64,000 bases of DNA from Lysobacterales bacterium. Lineage in GTDB: Bacteria > Pseudomonadota > Gammaproteobacteria > Xanthomonadales > Rhodanobacteraceae. The notes below the pieces were generated by a model. That model saw nothing but the letters and a program-made list of their open reading frames with translations, had not been told where the DNA came from and ran no database searches. The DNA lies in NCBI GenBank assembly GCA_002632325.1, contig NSJK01000009.1, positions 62,001 to 126,000 of the forward strand. Reading direction: 5' to 3'. Below, piece by piece: positions 1 through 18,118 of this stretch. The translations under genes were made by a program, and so were the position numbers. Numbering within the stretch: the stretch's first letter is position 1; each line of letters begins with the position of its first letter.

Positions 1-2
1 TG

Positions 3-2093
<2,091 letters not shown>

Positions 2094-2096
2094 AGC

Positions 2097-2209
2097 CGGG
2101 AATGGGCAGGCGGGATCGGGAAATCGCGACGGCGCCGATGTGCGCAGCCGCTCCCTGATCCCGGTTACCCGCTTCTGACAATTCCCGATTTCCCATTCCC
2201 GATTCCCGG
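2097..2209. repeat. attcccg-type intergenic repeat, copy 1 (rpoB-rpoC gap)
   Basis: The left arm gggaatgggcaggcgggatc followed by gggaaatcg is roughly the reverse complement of the right arm cgatttcccattcccgattc. The right arm carries heptamer-like attcccg units, so the element is an imperfect inverted repeat around a core containing gatgtgc. The same arms and core recur at 18983-19060 between rpsN and rpsH in the same orientation. The last bases (cccggag) also supply the Shine-Dalgarno sequence of rpoC. Similar GGGAATC-rich intergenic repeats are common in Xanthomonadales. It could also act as an RNA hairpin between the two cistrons. Confidence 0.7.
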
Positions 2210-2217
2210 AGATTCAC

Positions 2218-6399
<4,182 letters not shown>

Positions 6400-6495
6400 G
6401 GAAGATCTGGCGCGATGGGGTCGCAAGCCCCTCGCGCCATGCTCGTTGGAGCTGCCGGAAATTGCAGCACCCTATGCATGGATGGAGGGGCGTGA

Positions 6496-7221
6496 ATGGC
6501 CGTGCTCAAGCTGCGCCAAGGGATTGCGGCGGCTGCCTTGCTGGTGCTGCTGTATTGGGATATCTGGTTTGTAGCCGCGGCATTCTTCCTGTGGCTTGCC
6601 GTGCGTGAATTGCGCAGCGACGGTTCGCACGGCGACGGCGGCTTTTATCTGCCTTATTTCCTTGGCGTGATTGCCTTGGCAGGGGCCTGCCTCTGGCCGC
6701 CGCTGTCGAACTGGCGATTCGAGAGCAAGATGGCGTCGGTAGCGACCCGGCTAGCCGACGGCCGACGCGCGCCAGTCCATTGCAACACGGCGGTCGACAT
6801 GATCTTCAGCCCCGTCCAGCTCAATCCGGGCTACACGCACTTCGAAACCGGCGAGATCAGCTTCCAGAAGCACGCCTGCAGCGATATGCGACGCTACCTG
6901 CGCGCTCCGCAGGAGGCCGACCTCGGCGCGCTCAACGCCCTCAATCTGATCACCCATGAGGCGATGCACGTGCGTGGCGAGAGGCGCGAGTCGGTCACTG
7001 AGTGCCAGGCGGTGCAGCGCAACTTCCGTGCTGCCGTGCTGTTGGGGGTGCCTGAGCCGATAGCCCGGCGCAATGCCGCCGACATCTACCTGAAGCTGTA
7101 CCCGCTACGGAGTGGATCAGAGTACTTTTCGGTGGATTGCGCGCCGGGCAAGGCTCTGGATGAGCATCTCAGCGACTCGACCTGGGTGGTCATGGCCGAG
7201 GATCAGGCAGCCGGCAGGTGA
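6496..7221 (+). CDS. Membrane protein with HExxH zincin-like motif, function unknown
   Basis: 241 aa; ATG preceded by GGAGGGG. Two hydrophobic N-terminal segments (about residues 8-36 and 52-69) are followed by a soluble domain of about 170 residues. The domain contains H154-E155-A-M-H158-V-R-G-E followed by E165 and E169-C170 (TEC.AVQ). HExxH plus downstream acids is the usual layout of a zinc metallopeptidase-like site; that reading is inferred and the true ligands are unproven. Soluble-domain cysteines at 96, 128, 170 and 215 could form disulfides if the domain is extracytoplasmic. It sits alone between rpoC and the str promoter, 96 bases after rpoC, so it may be read through from rpoBC. 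I do not recognise a named family. Confidence 0.85.
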   Translation: MAVLKLRQGIAAAALLVLLYWDIWFVAAAFFLWLAVRELRSDGSHGDGGFYLPYFLGVIALAGACLWPPLSNWRFESKMASVATRLADGRRAPVHCNTAVDMIFSPVQLNPGYTHFETGEISFQKHACSDMRRYLRAPQEADLGALNALNLITHEAMHVRGERRESVTECQAVQRNFRAAVLLGVPEPIARRNAADIYLKLYPLRSGSEYFSVDCAPGKALDEHLSDSTWVVMAEDQAAGR

Positions 7222-7241
7222 GCTGGAGCGGATCCAATTTG

Positions 7242-7271
7242 TTGACCGGCCCGAAATCCACGCGCTATACT
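7242..7271 (+). promoter_or_regulatory. Sigma-70 promoter of the str operon
   Basis: TTGACC (7242-7247), an 18-base spacer and TATACT (7266-7271) form the best sigma-70 match I found in the ribosomal part of the window. It starts 21 bases after the stop of the HExxH protein gene and about 100 bases before rpsL, so rpsL-rpsG-fusA-tuf should have its own start site near 7278 with a leader of about 90 nt. Confidence 0.75.
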
Positions 7272-7281
7272 TTTCCGTCTC

Positions 7282-7309
7282 GGCAGGCTGGAAATCGTTC
7301 TGGCCTGCC
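7282..7309 (+). promoter_or_regulatory. Stem-loop in the rpsL leader
   Basis: ggcaggc (7282-7288) pairs perfectly with gcctgcc (7303-7309) across a 14-base loop, followed by the T-rich tatttgttt. It lies immediately downstream of the predicted transcription start. It could be a weak attenuator or a 5' stabilising hairpin; 7 bp is too short to call a terminator with confidence. Confidence 0.4.
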
Positions 7310-7365
7310 TATTTGTTTCCCGGATACCCGGGTTTCCACGATTCCGCAGATACGGTTCCCAAAGA

Positions 7366-7740
7366 ATGTCCACAGTCAATCAGCTGGTCCGCAAGCCCCG
7401 TAGCCCCAAGACGTACAAGAGTGCGTCGCCGGCGCTGGCGAACTGCCCTCAGCGTCGCGGCGTGTGCACCCGCGTGTACACGACGACGCCGAAGAAGCCC
7501 AATTCAGCCCTGCGCAAGGTTGCCAAGGTGCGCCTGACCAACGGCTTCGAAGTCATCAGTTACATCGGTGGCGAAGGCCACAACCTGCAGGAGCACTCGG
7601 TCGTGCTGATCCGCGGCGGCCGCGTCAAGGACCTTCCGGGTGTGCGTTACCACACCGTGCGCGGCAGTCTCGACGCCGCTGGCGTGGCCAAGCGCCGTCA
7701 GAGCCGTTCCAAGTACGGCGCCAAGCGCCCGAAGGGCTGA
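7366..7740 (+). CDS. rpsL: 30S ribosomal protein S12
   Basis: 124 aa, same length as E. coli S12 and nearly identical through the conserved core ([50 protein letters not shown]). S12 lines the decoding centre. K43 and K88 (Met counted; classical K42 and K87) and D89 are all wild type, so no streptomycin-resistance substitution is present. First gene of the str operon; the Shine-Dalgarno is weak (aaag). Confidence 0.99.
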   Translation: MSTVNQLVRKPRSPKTYKSASPALANCPQRRGVCTRVYTTTPKKPNSALRKVAKVRLTNGFEVISYIGGEGHNLQEHSVVLIRGGRVKDLPGVRYHTVRGSLDAAGVAKRRQSRSKYGAKRPKG

Positions 7741-7748
7741 TTTCCTCG

Positions 7749-7773
7749 CGGGGAGCGGCACGACCGCGCCCCG
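7749..7773 (+). promoter_or_regulatory. Stem-loop between rpsL and rpsG
   Basis: cggggagcgg (7749-7758) pairs with ccgcgccccg (7764-7773), 10 bp with one A-G mismatch and a 5-base loop, within the 109-nt spacer. In E. coli the rpsL-rpsG spacer is where S7 represses its own translation; the position and size fit but the structure is not identical, so an S7 operator is an inference. Confidence 0.4.
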
Positions 7774-7849
7774 TGACCGGAGCACAACACAGGCGCATCC
7801 GCGCTTGAGTATCAAGCGGCCCATGTGGCCGCATCATTGAGAAGAGACC

Positions 7850-8317
7850 ATGTCACGCAAAGGCAATACCCCTGTCCGTACCCTGCTGCCCGATCCCAAG
7901 CACGGCAGCCAGGTCATCGCGCGCTTCATCAACATGATCATGCAGAGCGGCAAGAAGTCGGTTGCCGAGCAGATCGTCTACGGTGCGCTCGACCACATCG
8001 GCGAAAAGCATGCCGAGCCGGTTACCCTGGTCGAAAAAGCCCTCAACAACGTTGCGCCCGCGGTCGAGGTCAAGTCCCGCCGCGTCGGTGGTGCCACCTA
8101 TCAGGTTCCGGTCGAAGTGCGCTCGTCGCGTCGCACCGCTCTGGCCATGCGCTGGGTGATCGAGGCGGCGCGCAAGCGCGGTGAGAACACCATGCCGCGC
8201 AAGCTCGCTGCGGAATTGCTCGACGCTTCGGAGAACCGTGGCGGCGCGATCAAGAAGCGCGAGGAAACCCACCGCATGGCGGACGCCAACAAGGCGTTCT
8301 CGCACTATCGCTGGTAA
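7850..8317 (+). CDS. rpsG: 30S ribosomal protein S7
   Basis: 155 aa; initiates assembly of the 30S head by binding the 3' major domain of 16S rRNA. It opens with MSRKGNTP and contains [40 protein letters not shown] and the C-terminal [20 protein letters not shown]. The length is that of the short S7 form. ATG follows gagaagaga. Second gene of the str operon. Confidence 0.99.
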   Translation: MSRKGNTPVRTLLPDPKHGSQVIARFINMIMQSGKKSVAEQIVYGALDHIGEKHAEPVTLVEKALNNVAPAVEVKSRRVGGATYQVPVEVRSSRRTALAMRWVIEAARKRGENTMPRKLAAELLDASENRGGAIKKREETHRMADANKAFSHYRW

Positions 8318-8327
8318 GGGTTGAATT

Positions 8328-8388
8328 GCCGCCGCGGTTCGCGGCGGCGACTCCGACAGGCATGCCGCGGTGGCGCGCGATCGCGCGC
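8328..8388. other. Palindromic sequences in the rpsG-fusA spacer
   Basis: The 176-base gap holds a perfect 9-bp hairpin, gccgccgcg (8328-8336) with cgcggcggc (8340-8348), and a perfect 16-bp palindrome GCGCGCGATCGCGCGC (8373-8388). Neither has a T-tract. They may set relative expression of S7 and EF-G; function unknown. Confidence 0.4.
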
Positions 8389-8493
8389 TGGCGGTGTGGA
8401 GAATCATCCGGCGTTCGCGCCGGCATCATCAACAAACGCGCGGCCCGGACGGCCGCCCAATGACAAGGCGGAAGGCCTTGCGAAGGCAGATTT

Positions 8494-10590
<2,097 letters not shown>

Positions 10591-10594
10591 CCGT

Positions 10595-10613
10595 CGCGAT
10601 CGCTGCGATCGCG
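10595..10613. other. Hairpin after fusA
   Basis: cgcgatcg, loop ctg, cgatcgcg: a perfect 8-bp stem five bases after the fusA stop, with no T-tract. Likely an intercistronic mRNA structure between fusA and tuf. Confidence 0.35.
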
Positions 10614-10678
10614 CACAAACAGGCAGCGGTCAACCGCGGCCGCACAATTCAAAATTTCAGTTCTGAGGTGGCAAAACC

Positions 10679-11869
<1,191 letters not shown>

Positions 11870-11909
11870 GCAAGGCGAAAAATCGGGCAGCGGATTTTGC
11901 AAATGGGGC

Positions 11910-11938
11910 TTCCATTTCTCCGCTGACCCGACTATAGT
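11910..11938 (+). promoter_or_regulatory. Candidate promoter of the S10 operon
   Basis: A good -10, TATAGT (11933-11938), with a poor -35, TTCCAT (11910-11915), at 17-base spacing. It is the only convincing -10 in the 403-base gap between tuf and rpsJ. It lies upstream of the terminator at 12089-12127, so transcripts from here would have to pass that terminator. Confidence 0.45.
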
Positions 11939-12001
11939 AGCGAGCTCCCTGCCGAGCTTGGCGTCAAGCCAATCGGCGAAAACAGCGAAATGAGGTGCAG
12001 G

Positions 12002-12034
12002 ATGCGCTTCGAGTTCGCGGACATGGATGGTTGA
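12002..12034 (+). CDS. Possible 10-codon leader ORF upstream of rpsJ
   Basis: A minimal reading frame, [10 protein letters not shown] then TGA, with GAGGTG placed 6 bases before the ATG. An in-frame ATG at 11990 would add four residues but lacks a ribosome-binding site. It lies between the candidate promoter and two hairpins, the layout of a leader-peptide attenuator. Coding is unproven; conservation of the peptide in related genomes is the test. Confidence 0.35.
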   Translation: MRFEFADMDG

Positions 12035-12052
12035 CCGCATCGGGCGCGGTCG

Positions 12053-12071
12053 CGAAATGCTCGGCATTTCG
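12053..12071 (+). promoter_or_regulatory. Hairpin in the S10 leader
   Basis: cgaaatgc, loop tcg, gcatttcg: a perfect 8-bp stem, 18 bases after the leader ORF stop and 17 bases before the terminator hairpin. It could be the alternative structure in an attenuation switch. Confidence 0.45.
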
Positions 12072-12088
12072 TCGTGTTGCAGATTTCC

Positions 12089-12127
12089 AGATTGGGTGAA
12101 CCGGCAGCGGTTCGCCCAATCTTTCTT
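12089..12127 (+). terminator. Intrinsic terminator or attenuator between tuf and rpsJ
   Basis: agattgggtgaaccg (12089-12103) pairs with cggttcgcccaatct (12108-12122): a 15-bp stem with one T-G wobble and loop gcag, followed by ttctt. It is strong enough to end the str operon. Because a promoter-like -10 precedes it, it could also be the attenuator of the S10 leader; E. coli has an L4-controlled terminator in its S10 leader. No clear promoter lies between it and rpsJ. Confidence 0.8.
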
Positions 12128-12272
12128 GGTTTGATGGTTCGAATGCGTCTTCGGCGAGGCCGGAGCGGGTTCGAAGTCTCAGGGTCGGTGCTCTTGCAGG
12201 GCGTCCGACGGGCGAAATTCAGCGAATTCCGTCGTCAACACACAACGTTCTTTCAGATTCAAGGACACGGCA

Positions 12273-12584
12273 ATGGCGGACCAGAAGATTCGTATCCGGC
12301 TCAAGGCGTTCGATCACCGTTTGATCGACCGTTCCGCGAGCGAAATCGTCGAGACGGCCAAGCGCACCGGCGCAACCGTGCTCGGCCCGATTCCGCTGCC
12401 CACGAAGATCGAGCGCTACACGATCCTCGTTTCGCCGCATGCGGACAAGGATGCGCGTGACCAGTACGAGACGCGCGTTCACAAGCGCGTGATGGACATC
12501 GTCGACCCCAACGACAAGACCGTGGACGCGCTGATGAAGCTCGACCTGGCTGCCGGCGTCGACGTCCAGATCAAGCTGCACTGA
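12273..12584 (+). CDS. rpsJ: 30S ribosomal protein S10 (NusE)
   Basis: 103 aa, exactly the E. coli length, beginning [20 protein letters not shown]10 is part of the 30S head and, as NusE, of the antitermination complex. Ends [12 protein letters not shown] with family-typical sequence. AAGGA precedes the ATG. First gene of the S10 operon; it follows a roughly 400-base leader. Confidence 0.99.
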   Translation: MADQKIRIRLKAFDHRLIDRSASEIVETAKRTGATVLGPIPLPTKIERYTILVSPHADKDARDQYETRVHKRVMDIVDPNDKTVDALMKLDLAAGVDVQIKLH

Positions 12585-12673
12585 AGCGAATTGGGCCGGA
12601 ACCGGCTTTCACGAGTCGACCGACGGGATGTCGGTTTGATTGAAGCGATCACGGAAGAACGCAGGAGCACATC

Positions 12674-13318
12674 ATGAGTATCGGGTTGGTGGGTCGTAAA
12701 TGCGGCATGAGCCGCGTCTTCACCGAAGATGGTCGCTCGGTGCCGGTGACGCTGATCGAGGCGACGCCGAATCGCGTGACGCAGCTGAAGACGGTCGAGA
12801 GCGACGGCTACAGCGCCGTGCAGGTGACTGCCGGCACAAAGCGTTCCGCGCTGGTCAACAAGCCGCTCGCCGGGCACTACGCCAAGGCAAATGTCACGGC
12901 GGGTCGTGGTCTGTGGGAGTTCCGCGTCGAAGCGGGCGACCTCGGCAAGTACGCGATCGGTGGCGAGCTCAAGGCTGAAGAGATTTTCGCGGTTGGCCAG
13001 AAGGTCGACGTCGCGGGCGTCAGCAAGGGCAAGGGCTTCCAGGGCACGATCAAGCGCCATCACTTCACGATGGGCGATGCCACTCACGGCAACTCGCTTT
13101 CGCATCGATCCCCGGGCTCGATCGGTCAGCGTCAGACGCCGGGTCGCGTGTTTCCGGGCAAGAAAATGTCCGGTCACATGGGCGCGGTGAATCGCTCCTC
13201 GCTCAATCTTGAGGTCGTCAAGATCGACAGCGAGCGTCACCTGATCGCGGTCAAGGGTGCTGTTCCCGGTGCGCCGGGCGGCAATGTCGTGATCCGTCCC
13301 GCCGTCAAGGCCAAGTAA
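12674..13318 (+). CDS. rplC: 50S ribosomal protein L3
   Basis: 214 aa; binds 23S rRNA near the peptidyl-transferase centre and starts 50S assembly. Recognised from [20 protein letters not shown] and [16 protein letters not shown]; the Gln of GFQG is the PrmB methylation site in E. coli. Start ATG has AGGAG upstream. 89 bases after rpsJ, 11 before rplD. Confidence 0.99.
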   Translation: MSIGLVGRKCGMSRVFTEDGRSVPVTLIEATPNRVTQLKTVESDGYSAVQVTAGTKRSALVNKPLAGHYAKANVTAGRGLWEFRVEAGDLGKYAIGGELKAEEIFAVGQKVDVAGVSKGKGFQGTIKRHHFTMGDATHGNSLSHRSPGSIGQRQTPGRVFPGKKMSGHMGAVNRSSLNLEVVKIDSERHLIAVKGAVPGAPGGNVVIRPAVKAK

Positions 13319-13329
13319 GGAGCCACGCC

Positions 13330-13932
13330 ATGGAACTCAATGTCATCGGCGCCAAGCCCGTTACCGTGTCCGAAGCGGTGTTCGGCAAGGAATTCCGCGA
13401 AGACCTCGTGCATCAGGTCGTCGTCGCCTATCGCAACGCCGGGCGCGCCGGCACCAAGGCGCAGAAGACGCGCTCGGAAGTCAACGGCACGACCAAGAAG
13501 TCGAAGAAGCAGAAGGGCGGCGGTGCGCGCCACGGCGCACTCAAGGCGCCGATCTTCGTCGGTGGTGGCGTGACCTTCGCAGCCAAGCCGCGCAGTTTCG
13601 AGCAGAAGATCAACCGCAAGATGTTCCGCGGTGCGATGGCTTCGATCCTGTCCGAACTCAACCGCCAGGAGCGTATCGTGGTGGTCGATTCGATCGGCGT
13701 CGAGCAGCCCAAGACGCAGCAGATGGTCGCGCGTCTCGCCGAGCTCAAGGCTTCGGGCCGCGTCGTGGTGGTCACCGAGAATGCGTCCGAGCCGCTGTAC
13801 CTGGCTGCACGCAATATTCCGTATCTGCAGGTAGTCGACGTTGCTGCGCTCGATCCGGTCACCCTGGTGGGTGCCGACAAGGTCGTGGCGACGGTCGATT
13901 CGATCAAGCGCATCGAGGAGTGGCTGGCGTGA
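13330..13932 (+). CDS. rplD: 50S ribosomal protein L4
   Basis: 200 aa. L4 lines the exit tunnel and, in E. coli, represses the S10 operon through its leader. The basic tunnel loop [21 protein letters not shown] is preserved. Start has GGAG upstream. The stop overlaps the rplW start (GTGA), so the two are translationally coupled. Confidence 0.98.
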   Translation: MELNVIGAKPVTVSEAVFGKEFREDLVHQVVVAYRNAGRAGTKAQKTRSEVNGTTKKSKKQKGGGARHGALKAPIFVGGGVTFAAKPRSFEQKINRKMFRGAMASILSELNRQERIVVVDSIGVEQPKTQQMVARLAELKASGRVVVVTENASEPLYLAARNIPYLQVVDVAALDPVTLVGADKVVATVDSIKRIEEWLA

Positions 13933-14219
13933 AAGAGCAATTGTTCAGCGTGCTGCGCGCGCCGCACATCTCCGAGAAGAGCGCGCGTCTGCAGGAAAAC
14001 AACCAGTACGTGTTTGAAGTGGCGCAGTCCGCGACCAAGGCCGACGTAAAGGCCGCAGTCGAAGGTCTGTTCAGCGTCGACGTGCAGGCGGTCAACCTGG
14101 TCAACGCCAAGGGCAAGGCGAGGACGTTCCGCAACCGCGCCGGCACTCGTGGCAGCAAGCGCAAGGCCTATGTCCGCATTGCCGATGGCCAGTCCATCGA
14201 CGTGACGGCCAAGCCCTAA
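13929..14219 (+). CDS. rplW: 50S ribosomal protein L23
   Basis: 96 aa from the GTG at 13929, which overlaps the rplD stop as GTGA and has GAGGAG (13915-13920) eight bases upstream. A GTG at 13920 is also in frame but lies inside that Shine-Dalgarno sequence. The protein begins [18 protein letters not shown] as in other L23 proteins. L23 sits at the tunnel exit and docks trigger factor and SRP. Confidence 0.96.
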   Translation: MKEQLFSVLRAPHISEKSARLQENNQYVFEVAQSATKADVKAAVEGLFSVDVQAVNLVNAKGKARTFRNRAGTRGSKRKAYVRIADGQSIDVTAKP

Positions 14220-14270
14220 GACGGTGGATGTGGGCGCCGCAAGCGTCCATGGAAATCAGGAAAAAACATC

Positions 14271-15098
14271 ATGGCACTGATTACAGTCAAACCCACCTCC
14301 GCCGGACGTCGCGCCGTTGTGCGCGTCGCCACGCCGGGGCTGCACAAGGGCGCACCCTACGCGCCGTTGACCGAGGCCCAGTCCAACACGGGCGGCCGCA
14401 ACCACTACGGGCGCATCACCACGCGTCACAAGGGTGGCGGTTCCAAGCAGCATTACCGCATCATCGATTTCAAGCGCGACAAGGAAAACATCGCGTGCAA
14501 GATCGAGCGCATCGAATACGATCCCAACCGCACGGCGCATATCGCCCTGCTGTGCTTCGTTGACGGCGAGCGGCGCTACATCATCGCGCCCAAGGGCGCG
14601 AAGGTCGGCGATCAGTTGATGTCGGGTCGTGATGCGCCGATCAAGACCGGCAATTCGCTGCCGCTGCGCAACATCCCGATCGGTTCGGTCGTCCACTGCA
14701 TCGAGATGAAGCCGGGCAAGGGTGCGCAGATTGCGCGTTCGGCCGGCGCCTCGGCGCAGCTGGTTGCGCGCGAGCAAGGCTACGCCACGCTGCGTCTGCG
14801 CTCTGGCGAGATGCGCAAGGTCCCCGCTGATTGCCGCGCCACGATCGGCGAAGTCGGCAACTCCGAGCACAACCTCGAGAAGCTCGGCAAGGCCGGTGCC
14901 TCGCGTTGGCGCGGTGTGCGTCCGACCGTGCGTGGTGCGGTCATGAACCCGGTCGACCATCCGCACGGCGGTGGTGAGGCCAAGGCTGGCCAGGGCAACC
15001 CGCACCCGGTTTCGCCGTGGGGCATGCCGACCAAGGGTTACAAGACCCGCAAGAACAAGCGCACGACGAAGTTCATCGTCCGCGATCGCAGAGGTTAA
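14271..15098 (+). CDS. rplB: 50S ribosomal protein L2
   Basis: 275 aa. L2 is needed for subunit association and peptidyl transfer. [20 protein letters not shown] and the C-terminal [17 protein letters not shown], with the conserved active-centre-proximal histidine, are intact. The C-terminus is the usual KFIVRDRRG. The start has a modest agga motif. Three bases before rpsS. Confidence 0.99.
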   Translation: MALITVKPTSAGRRAVVRVATPGLHKGAPYAPLTEAQSNTGGRNHYGRITTRHKGGGSKQHYRIIDFKRDKENIACKIERIEYDPNRTAHIALLCFVDGERRYIIAPKGAKVGDQLMSGRDAPIKTGNSLPLRNIPIGSVVHCIEMKPGKGAQIARSAGASAQLVAREQGYATLRLRSGEMRKVPADCRATIGEVGNSEHNLEKLGKAGASRWRGVRPTVRGAVMNPVDHPHGGGEAKAGQGNPHPVSPWGMPTKGYKTRKNKRTTKFIVRDRRG

Positions 15099-15101
15099 TC
15101 C

Positions 15102-15380
15102 ATGGCTCGTTCTCTGAAGAAAGGCCCGTTTGTCGATCACCATCTGATGAAGAAGGTCGAAACGGCGGGCAGTACCAAGAAGCCGATCAAGACCTGGTCG
15201 CGGCGTTCGATGATCGTGCCGGAAATGGTCGGCTACACGCTTGCCATCCACAACGGCCGCCAGCACGTTCCGGTGCTGGTCAATGAAAACATGGTCGGGC
15301 ACAAGCTCGGCGAGTTCGCGGTAACGCGTACGTTCAAGGGCCACGGCGGCGACAAGAAAGCTGCCGACGCCAAGAAGTGA
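15102..15380 (+). CDS. rpsS: 30S ribosomal protein S19
   Basis: 92 aa, beginning [20 protein letters not shown]; forms a complex with S13 at the 30S head near the A-site t[26 protein letters not shown] and [13 protein letters not shown] are family core. Its Shine-Dalgarno (gagg) lies in the last codons of rplB. Confidence 0.99.
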   Translation: MARSLKKGPFVDHHLMKKVETAGSTKKPIKTWSRRSMIVPEMVGYTLAIHNGRQHVPVLVNENMVGHKLGEFAVTRTFKGHGGDKKAADAKK

Positions 15381-15391
15381 CGGTGAACACG

Positions 15392-15721
15392 ATGGAAGCC
15401 AAAGCGATCCTGCGCAGCGCGCGCATTTCCCCGCAGAAAGCCCGGCTGGTCGCTGACCAGGTGCGTGGTCTGGCGGTCGGTCGTGCGACCAACCTGCTGC
15501 AATTCAGCGACAAGAAGGCGGCGCACCTGATCAGGAAGGTGTTGCTGTCGGCGGTTGCCAATGCCGAAAACAACCTCGGCGCCGATGTCGACGAGCTCAA
15601 GGTCTCGAAGATCTTCGTCGACGAGGGAGCGATCCTCAAGCGCATGCATGCACGCGCCAAGGGCCGCGGTTCGCGCATCTCCAAGCGCACCAGCCACATC
15701 ACCGTGGTTGTCGGCGAATAA
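15392..15721 (+). CDS. rplV: 50S ribosomal protein L22
   Basis: 109 aa from ATG 15392, matching the 110-residue E. coli protein. The frame is open back to GTG codons at 15377 (overlapping rpsS) and 15383, but the ATG gives the family N-terminus and has ggtga five bases upstream. The tunnel-lining hairpin [18 protein letters not shown] is present without the insertions or deletions linked to macrolide resistance. Confidence 0.95.
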   Translation: MEAKAILRSARISPQKARLVADQVRGLAVGRATNLLQFSDKKAAHLIRKVLLSAVANAENNLGADVDELKVSKIFVDEGAILKRMHARAKGRGSRISKRTSHITVVVGE

Positions 15722-15735
15722 ACGGGACGATACTC

Positions 15736-16437
15736 ATGGGTCACAAAGTCAATCCGATCGGCATTCGCCTGGGCATCGCCAAGGACTGGAATTCCAAGTG
15801 GTTCGCCAACAAGCGTGAGTACGCGCAGTATCTGGGCGCCGACCTCAAGGTGCGCGAGCTGCTGAAGAAGAAGCTGGCGCAGGCCGGCATCTCCAAGATC
15901 CAGATCGAGCGTCCGGCCAAGACCGCGCGCGTCACCATTTTCACGGCCCGCCCCGGCGTCGTCATCGGCAAGAAGGGCGAGGACATCGAGAAGCTGCGCA
16001 AGGAAGTGTCCGACGTGATGGGCGTTCCCGCGCACATCAACGTCAGCGAAGTGCGCAAACCCGAACTCGACGCCCAGCTGGTGGCCGAGTCGATCGCGCA
16101 GCAGCTCGAGCGCCGCATCATGTTCCGCCGCGCGATGAAGCGCTCGGTGCAGAACGCGATGCGCCTGGGCGCGCTGGGCATCAAGGTGAATGTCGCCGGC
16201 CGTCTGAATGGCGCCGAGATCGCGCGTTCGGAGTGGTACCGCGAAGGTCGCGTGCCGCTGCATACGCTGCGCGCCGACATCGACTACGGTTTTGCCGAGG
16301 CATCGACCACCTACGGGATCATCGGCGTCAAGGTGTGGGTGTACAAGGGTGAAATCTTCGACCTGCACGCGGCACAGCAGGAAGCAAAGACGGAAGCCTC
16401 GGAAGAGCGTCCACAACGCCGCGCGCCGAAGAACTGA
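15736..16437 (+). CDS. rpsC: 30S ribosomal protein S3
   Basis: 233 aa, exactly the E. coli length. [20 protein letters not shown] opens the protein; a type II KH domain with the [13 protein letters not shown] loop lies near residue 80. S3 forms the mRNA entry tunnel with S4 and S5. The C-terminal tail is lysine-, glutamate- and arginine-rich. 14 bases after rplV. Confidence 0.99.
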   Translation: MGHKVNPIGIRLGIAKDWNSKWFANKREYAQYLGADLKVRELLKKKLAQAGISKIQIERPAKTARVTIFTARPGVVIGKKGEDIEKLRKEVSDVMGVPAHINVSEVRKPELDAQLVAESIAQQLERRIMFRRAMKRSVQNAMRLGALGIKVNVAGRLNGAEIARSEWYREGRVPLHTLRADIDYGFAEASTTYGIIGVKVWVYKGEIFDLHAAQQEAKTEASEERPQRRAPKN

Positions 16438-16449
16438 TGATTCGACATG

Positions 16450-16468
16450 TGCGGTCACGATGACCGCA
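16450..16468 (+). promoter_or_regulatory. Stem-loop between rpsC and rplP
   Basis: tgcggtca, loop cga, tgaccgca: a perfect 8-bp stem in a 77-base spacer that is unusually long for this operon, followed by a weakly T-rich aatttgattc. Possible partial attenuator or processing signal. Confidence 0.4.
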
Positions 16469-16514
16469 ATTTGATTCTCGCGATCAGGACGATCGCACAG
16501 GCAGAGACTTAATC

Positions 16515-16928
16515 ATGCTGCAACCCAAGCGCACCAAGTACCGAAAGGTCCAGAAAGCCCGCAATCGCGGTCTGTCCTATGTCTCGAACAAGGTCAGCTT
16601 CGGCGATTTCGGTCTCAAGGCAACCACGCATGGCCAGCTCACCGCGCGCCAGATCGAAGCTGCGCGTCGCTGCATCACGCGCTACGTCAAGCGCGGCGGC
16701 AAGCTGTGGATCCGCGTGTTCCCCGACAAGCCGATCACCAAGAAGCCGATCGAGGTCCGCATGGGCAGCGGCAAGGGCAACGTCGAACTGTGGGTCGCGC
16801 CGATCCAGCCGGGTCGCATGTTGTACGAGATCGAAGGTGTCACCGAGGCCGAGGCGCGCGAGGCCATGCGCCTGGCGGCAGCCAAGCTTTCGGTCCAAAC
16901 CCAATTCGTAGCGCGGACGGTGCTGTGA
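16515..16928 (+). CDS. rplP: 50S ribosomal protein L16
   Basis: 137 aa. L16 supports the A-site tRNA elbow on the 50S subunit. [19 protein letters not shown], the [20 protein letters not shown] core and [15 protein letters not shown], which contains the arginine hydroxylated in E. coli, are all present. Its TGA overlaps the rpmC ATG by one base (TGATG). Confidence 0.99.
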   Translation: MLQPKRTKYRKVQKARNRGLSYVSNKVSFGDFGLKATTHGQLTARQIEAARRCITRYVKRGGKLWIRVFPDKPITKKPIEVRMGSGKGNVELWVAPIQPGRMLYEIEGVTEAEAREAMRLAAAKLSVQTQFVARTVL

Positions 16929-17122
16929 TGGAACTCAAGGAACTCCGCCAGAAGAGCGAACAGCAACTCACCGAACATCTCGGCGAGTTGCGTCGCGAGC
17001 AATTCAACCTGCGCATGCAAAAGGGCTCCGGCCAGATGACGCAGACCCACCAGTTCAGCCGCGTTCGCCGCGAGATCGCGCAGGTCAAGCACCTGCTCGG
17101 CGCGAAGAAGCAGGGGCAGTGA
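16928..17122 (+). CDS. rpmC: 50S ribosomal protein L29
   Basis: 64 aa, an all-helical hairpin: [20 protein letters not shown] followed by [16 protein letters not shown]. Start ATG overlaps the rplP stop. L29 lies beside L23 at the tunnel exit. One base separates it from rpsQ. Confidence 0.98.
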   Translation: MELKELRQKSEQQLTEHLGELRREQFNLRMQKGSGQMTQTHQFSRVRREIAQVKHLLGAKKQGQ

Positions 17123-17123
17123 C

Positions 17124-17387
17124 ATGAGCGATACCGAAAAGAACGTGCGTACCCTCGAAGGGCGCGTGGTCTCCAACAAGATGGCCAAGACGGTCACCGT
17201 CCTGCTCGAGCGTCAGGTGCAGCATCCGCTGTACGGCAAGATCGTGCGTCGTTCCACCAAGGTGCATGCGCACGATGAAGCGGGCGAATGCAGGGAAGGT
17301 GACGTGGTACGCATCGCCGAGTGCCGGCCGCTGTCCAAGACCAAGAACTGGCGCGTAGTGAAAGTCGTCGCACGCGCTGAAGCGTGA
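17124..17387 (+). CDS. rpsQ: 30S ribosomal protein S17
   Basis: 87 aa OB-fold protein that binds the 5' domain of 16S rRNA. Recognised by [20 protein letters not shown] and [20 protein letters not shown] with the terminal [12 protein letters not shown]. Last gene of the classical S10 operon; 25 bases before rplN. Confidence 0.99.
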   Translation: MSDTEKNVRTLEGRVVSNKMAKTVTVLLERQVQHPLYGKIVRRSTKVHAHDEAGECREGDVVRIAECRPLSKTKNWRVVKVVARAEA

Positions 17388-17412
17388 GCGTGGGGCAACA
17401 GGAGATAGCGAC

Positions 17413-17781
17413 ATGATCCAGATGCAAACCACGCTGGCCGCAGCGGACAACAGCGGCGCACGTGAACTGATGTGCATCAAGGTGCTGGGTGGATCCAAGC
17501 GCCGCTATGCGCAGATCGGCGACGTGATCAAGGTTTCCGTGCGCGATGCGATCCCGCGCGGCAAGGTCAAGAAGGGCGAGGTCTACGATGCGGTCGTGGT
17601 GCGCACGCGCAAGGGTGTGCGTCGCGCGGACGGCTCGCTGATCCGCTTCGACGGCAATGCGGCCGTCCTGCTCAACAACAAGCTCGAGCCGATCGGCACC
17701 CGCATCTTCGGGCCGGTGACACGCGAGCTGCGCGGCGAACGCTTCATGAAGATCGTTTCGCTGGCGCCGGAAGTTCTGTAA
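17413..17781 (+). CDS. rplN: 50S ribosomal protein L14
   Basis: 122 aa, beginning [20 protein letters not shown], with [20 protein letters not shown] and the [20 protein letters not shown] ending. Contributes to bridge B8 between subunits and to factor binding. AGGAGA precedes the start. First gene of the spc block, with no terminator before it. Confidence 0.99.
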   Translation: MIQMQTTLAAADNSGARELMCIKVLGGSKRRYAQIGDVIKVSVRDAIPRGKVKKGEVYDAVVVRTRKGVRRADGSLIRFDGNAAVLLNNKLEPIGTRIFGPVTRELRGERFMKIVSLAPEVL

Positions 17782-17792
17782 GAGGTGATGTC

Positions 17793-18107
17793 ATGAACCG
17801 TATCCGCAAGGGCGACCAGGTTCTGGTGATCGCCGGCAAAAGCAAGGGCCAGAAAGGCACCGTCTCGCGTGTCGCGGGTGAATCCGTGTACGTGGAGAAC
17901 ATCAACATGGTCAAGCGTCACACCAAGCCGAATCCGCAGGCCCAGCAGCCTGGCGGCATCGTCGAGCGTGAGGCGGCCATCCATATTTCCAACGTAATGC
18001 TGTTCAACACCGCTTCCGGCAAGGGTGAGCGCGTGGGCTTCAAGACGCTCGAGAACGGGCGCAAGGTCCGCGTGTACCGCTCCACCGGCGAAGTGGTTGA
18101 TGCCTGA
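17793..18107 (+). CDS. rplX: 50S ribosomal protein L24
   Basis: 104 aa with an N-terminal KOW motif ([20 protein letters not shown]) and the family-typical [17 protein letters not shown]. One of the two assembly-initiator proteins of the 50S subunit. AGAGGTG precedes the ATG; 11 bases from both neighbours. Confidence 0.98.
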   Translation: MNRIRKGDQVLVIAGKSKGQKGTVSRVAGESVYVENINMVKRHTKPNPQAQQPGGIVEREAAIHISNVMLFNTASGKGERVGFKTLENGRKVRVYRSTGEVVDA

Positions 18108-18118
18108 GGCCTGCCGAC

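Noticed and set aside
10595..10613. GCGATCGC octamers as HIP1-like elements
   Set aside because: Only a local doublet was seen; in GC-rich DNA this is better explained as a hairpin.
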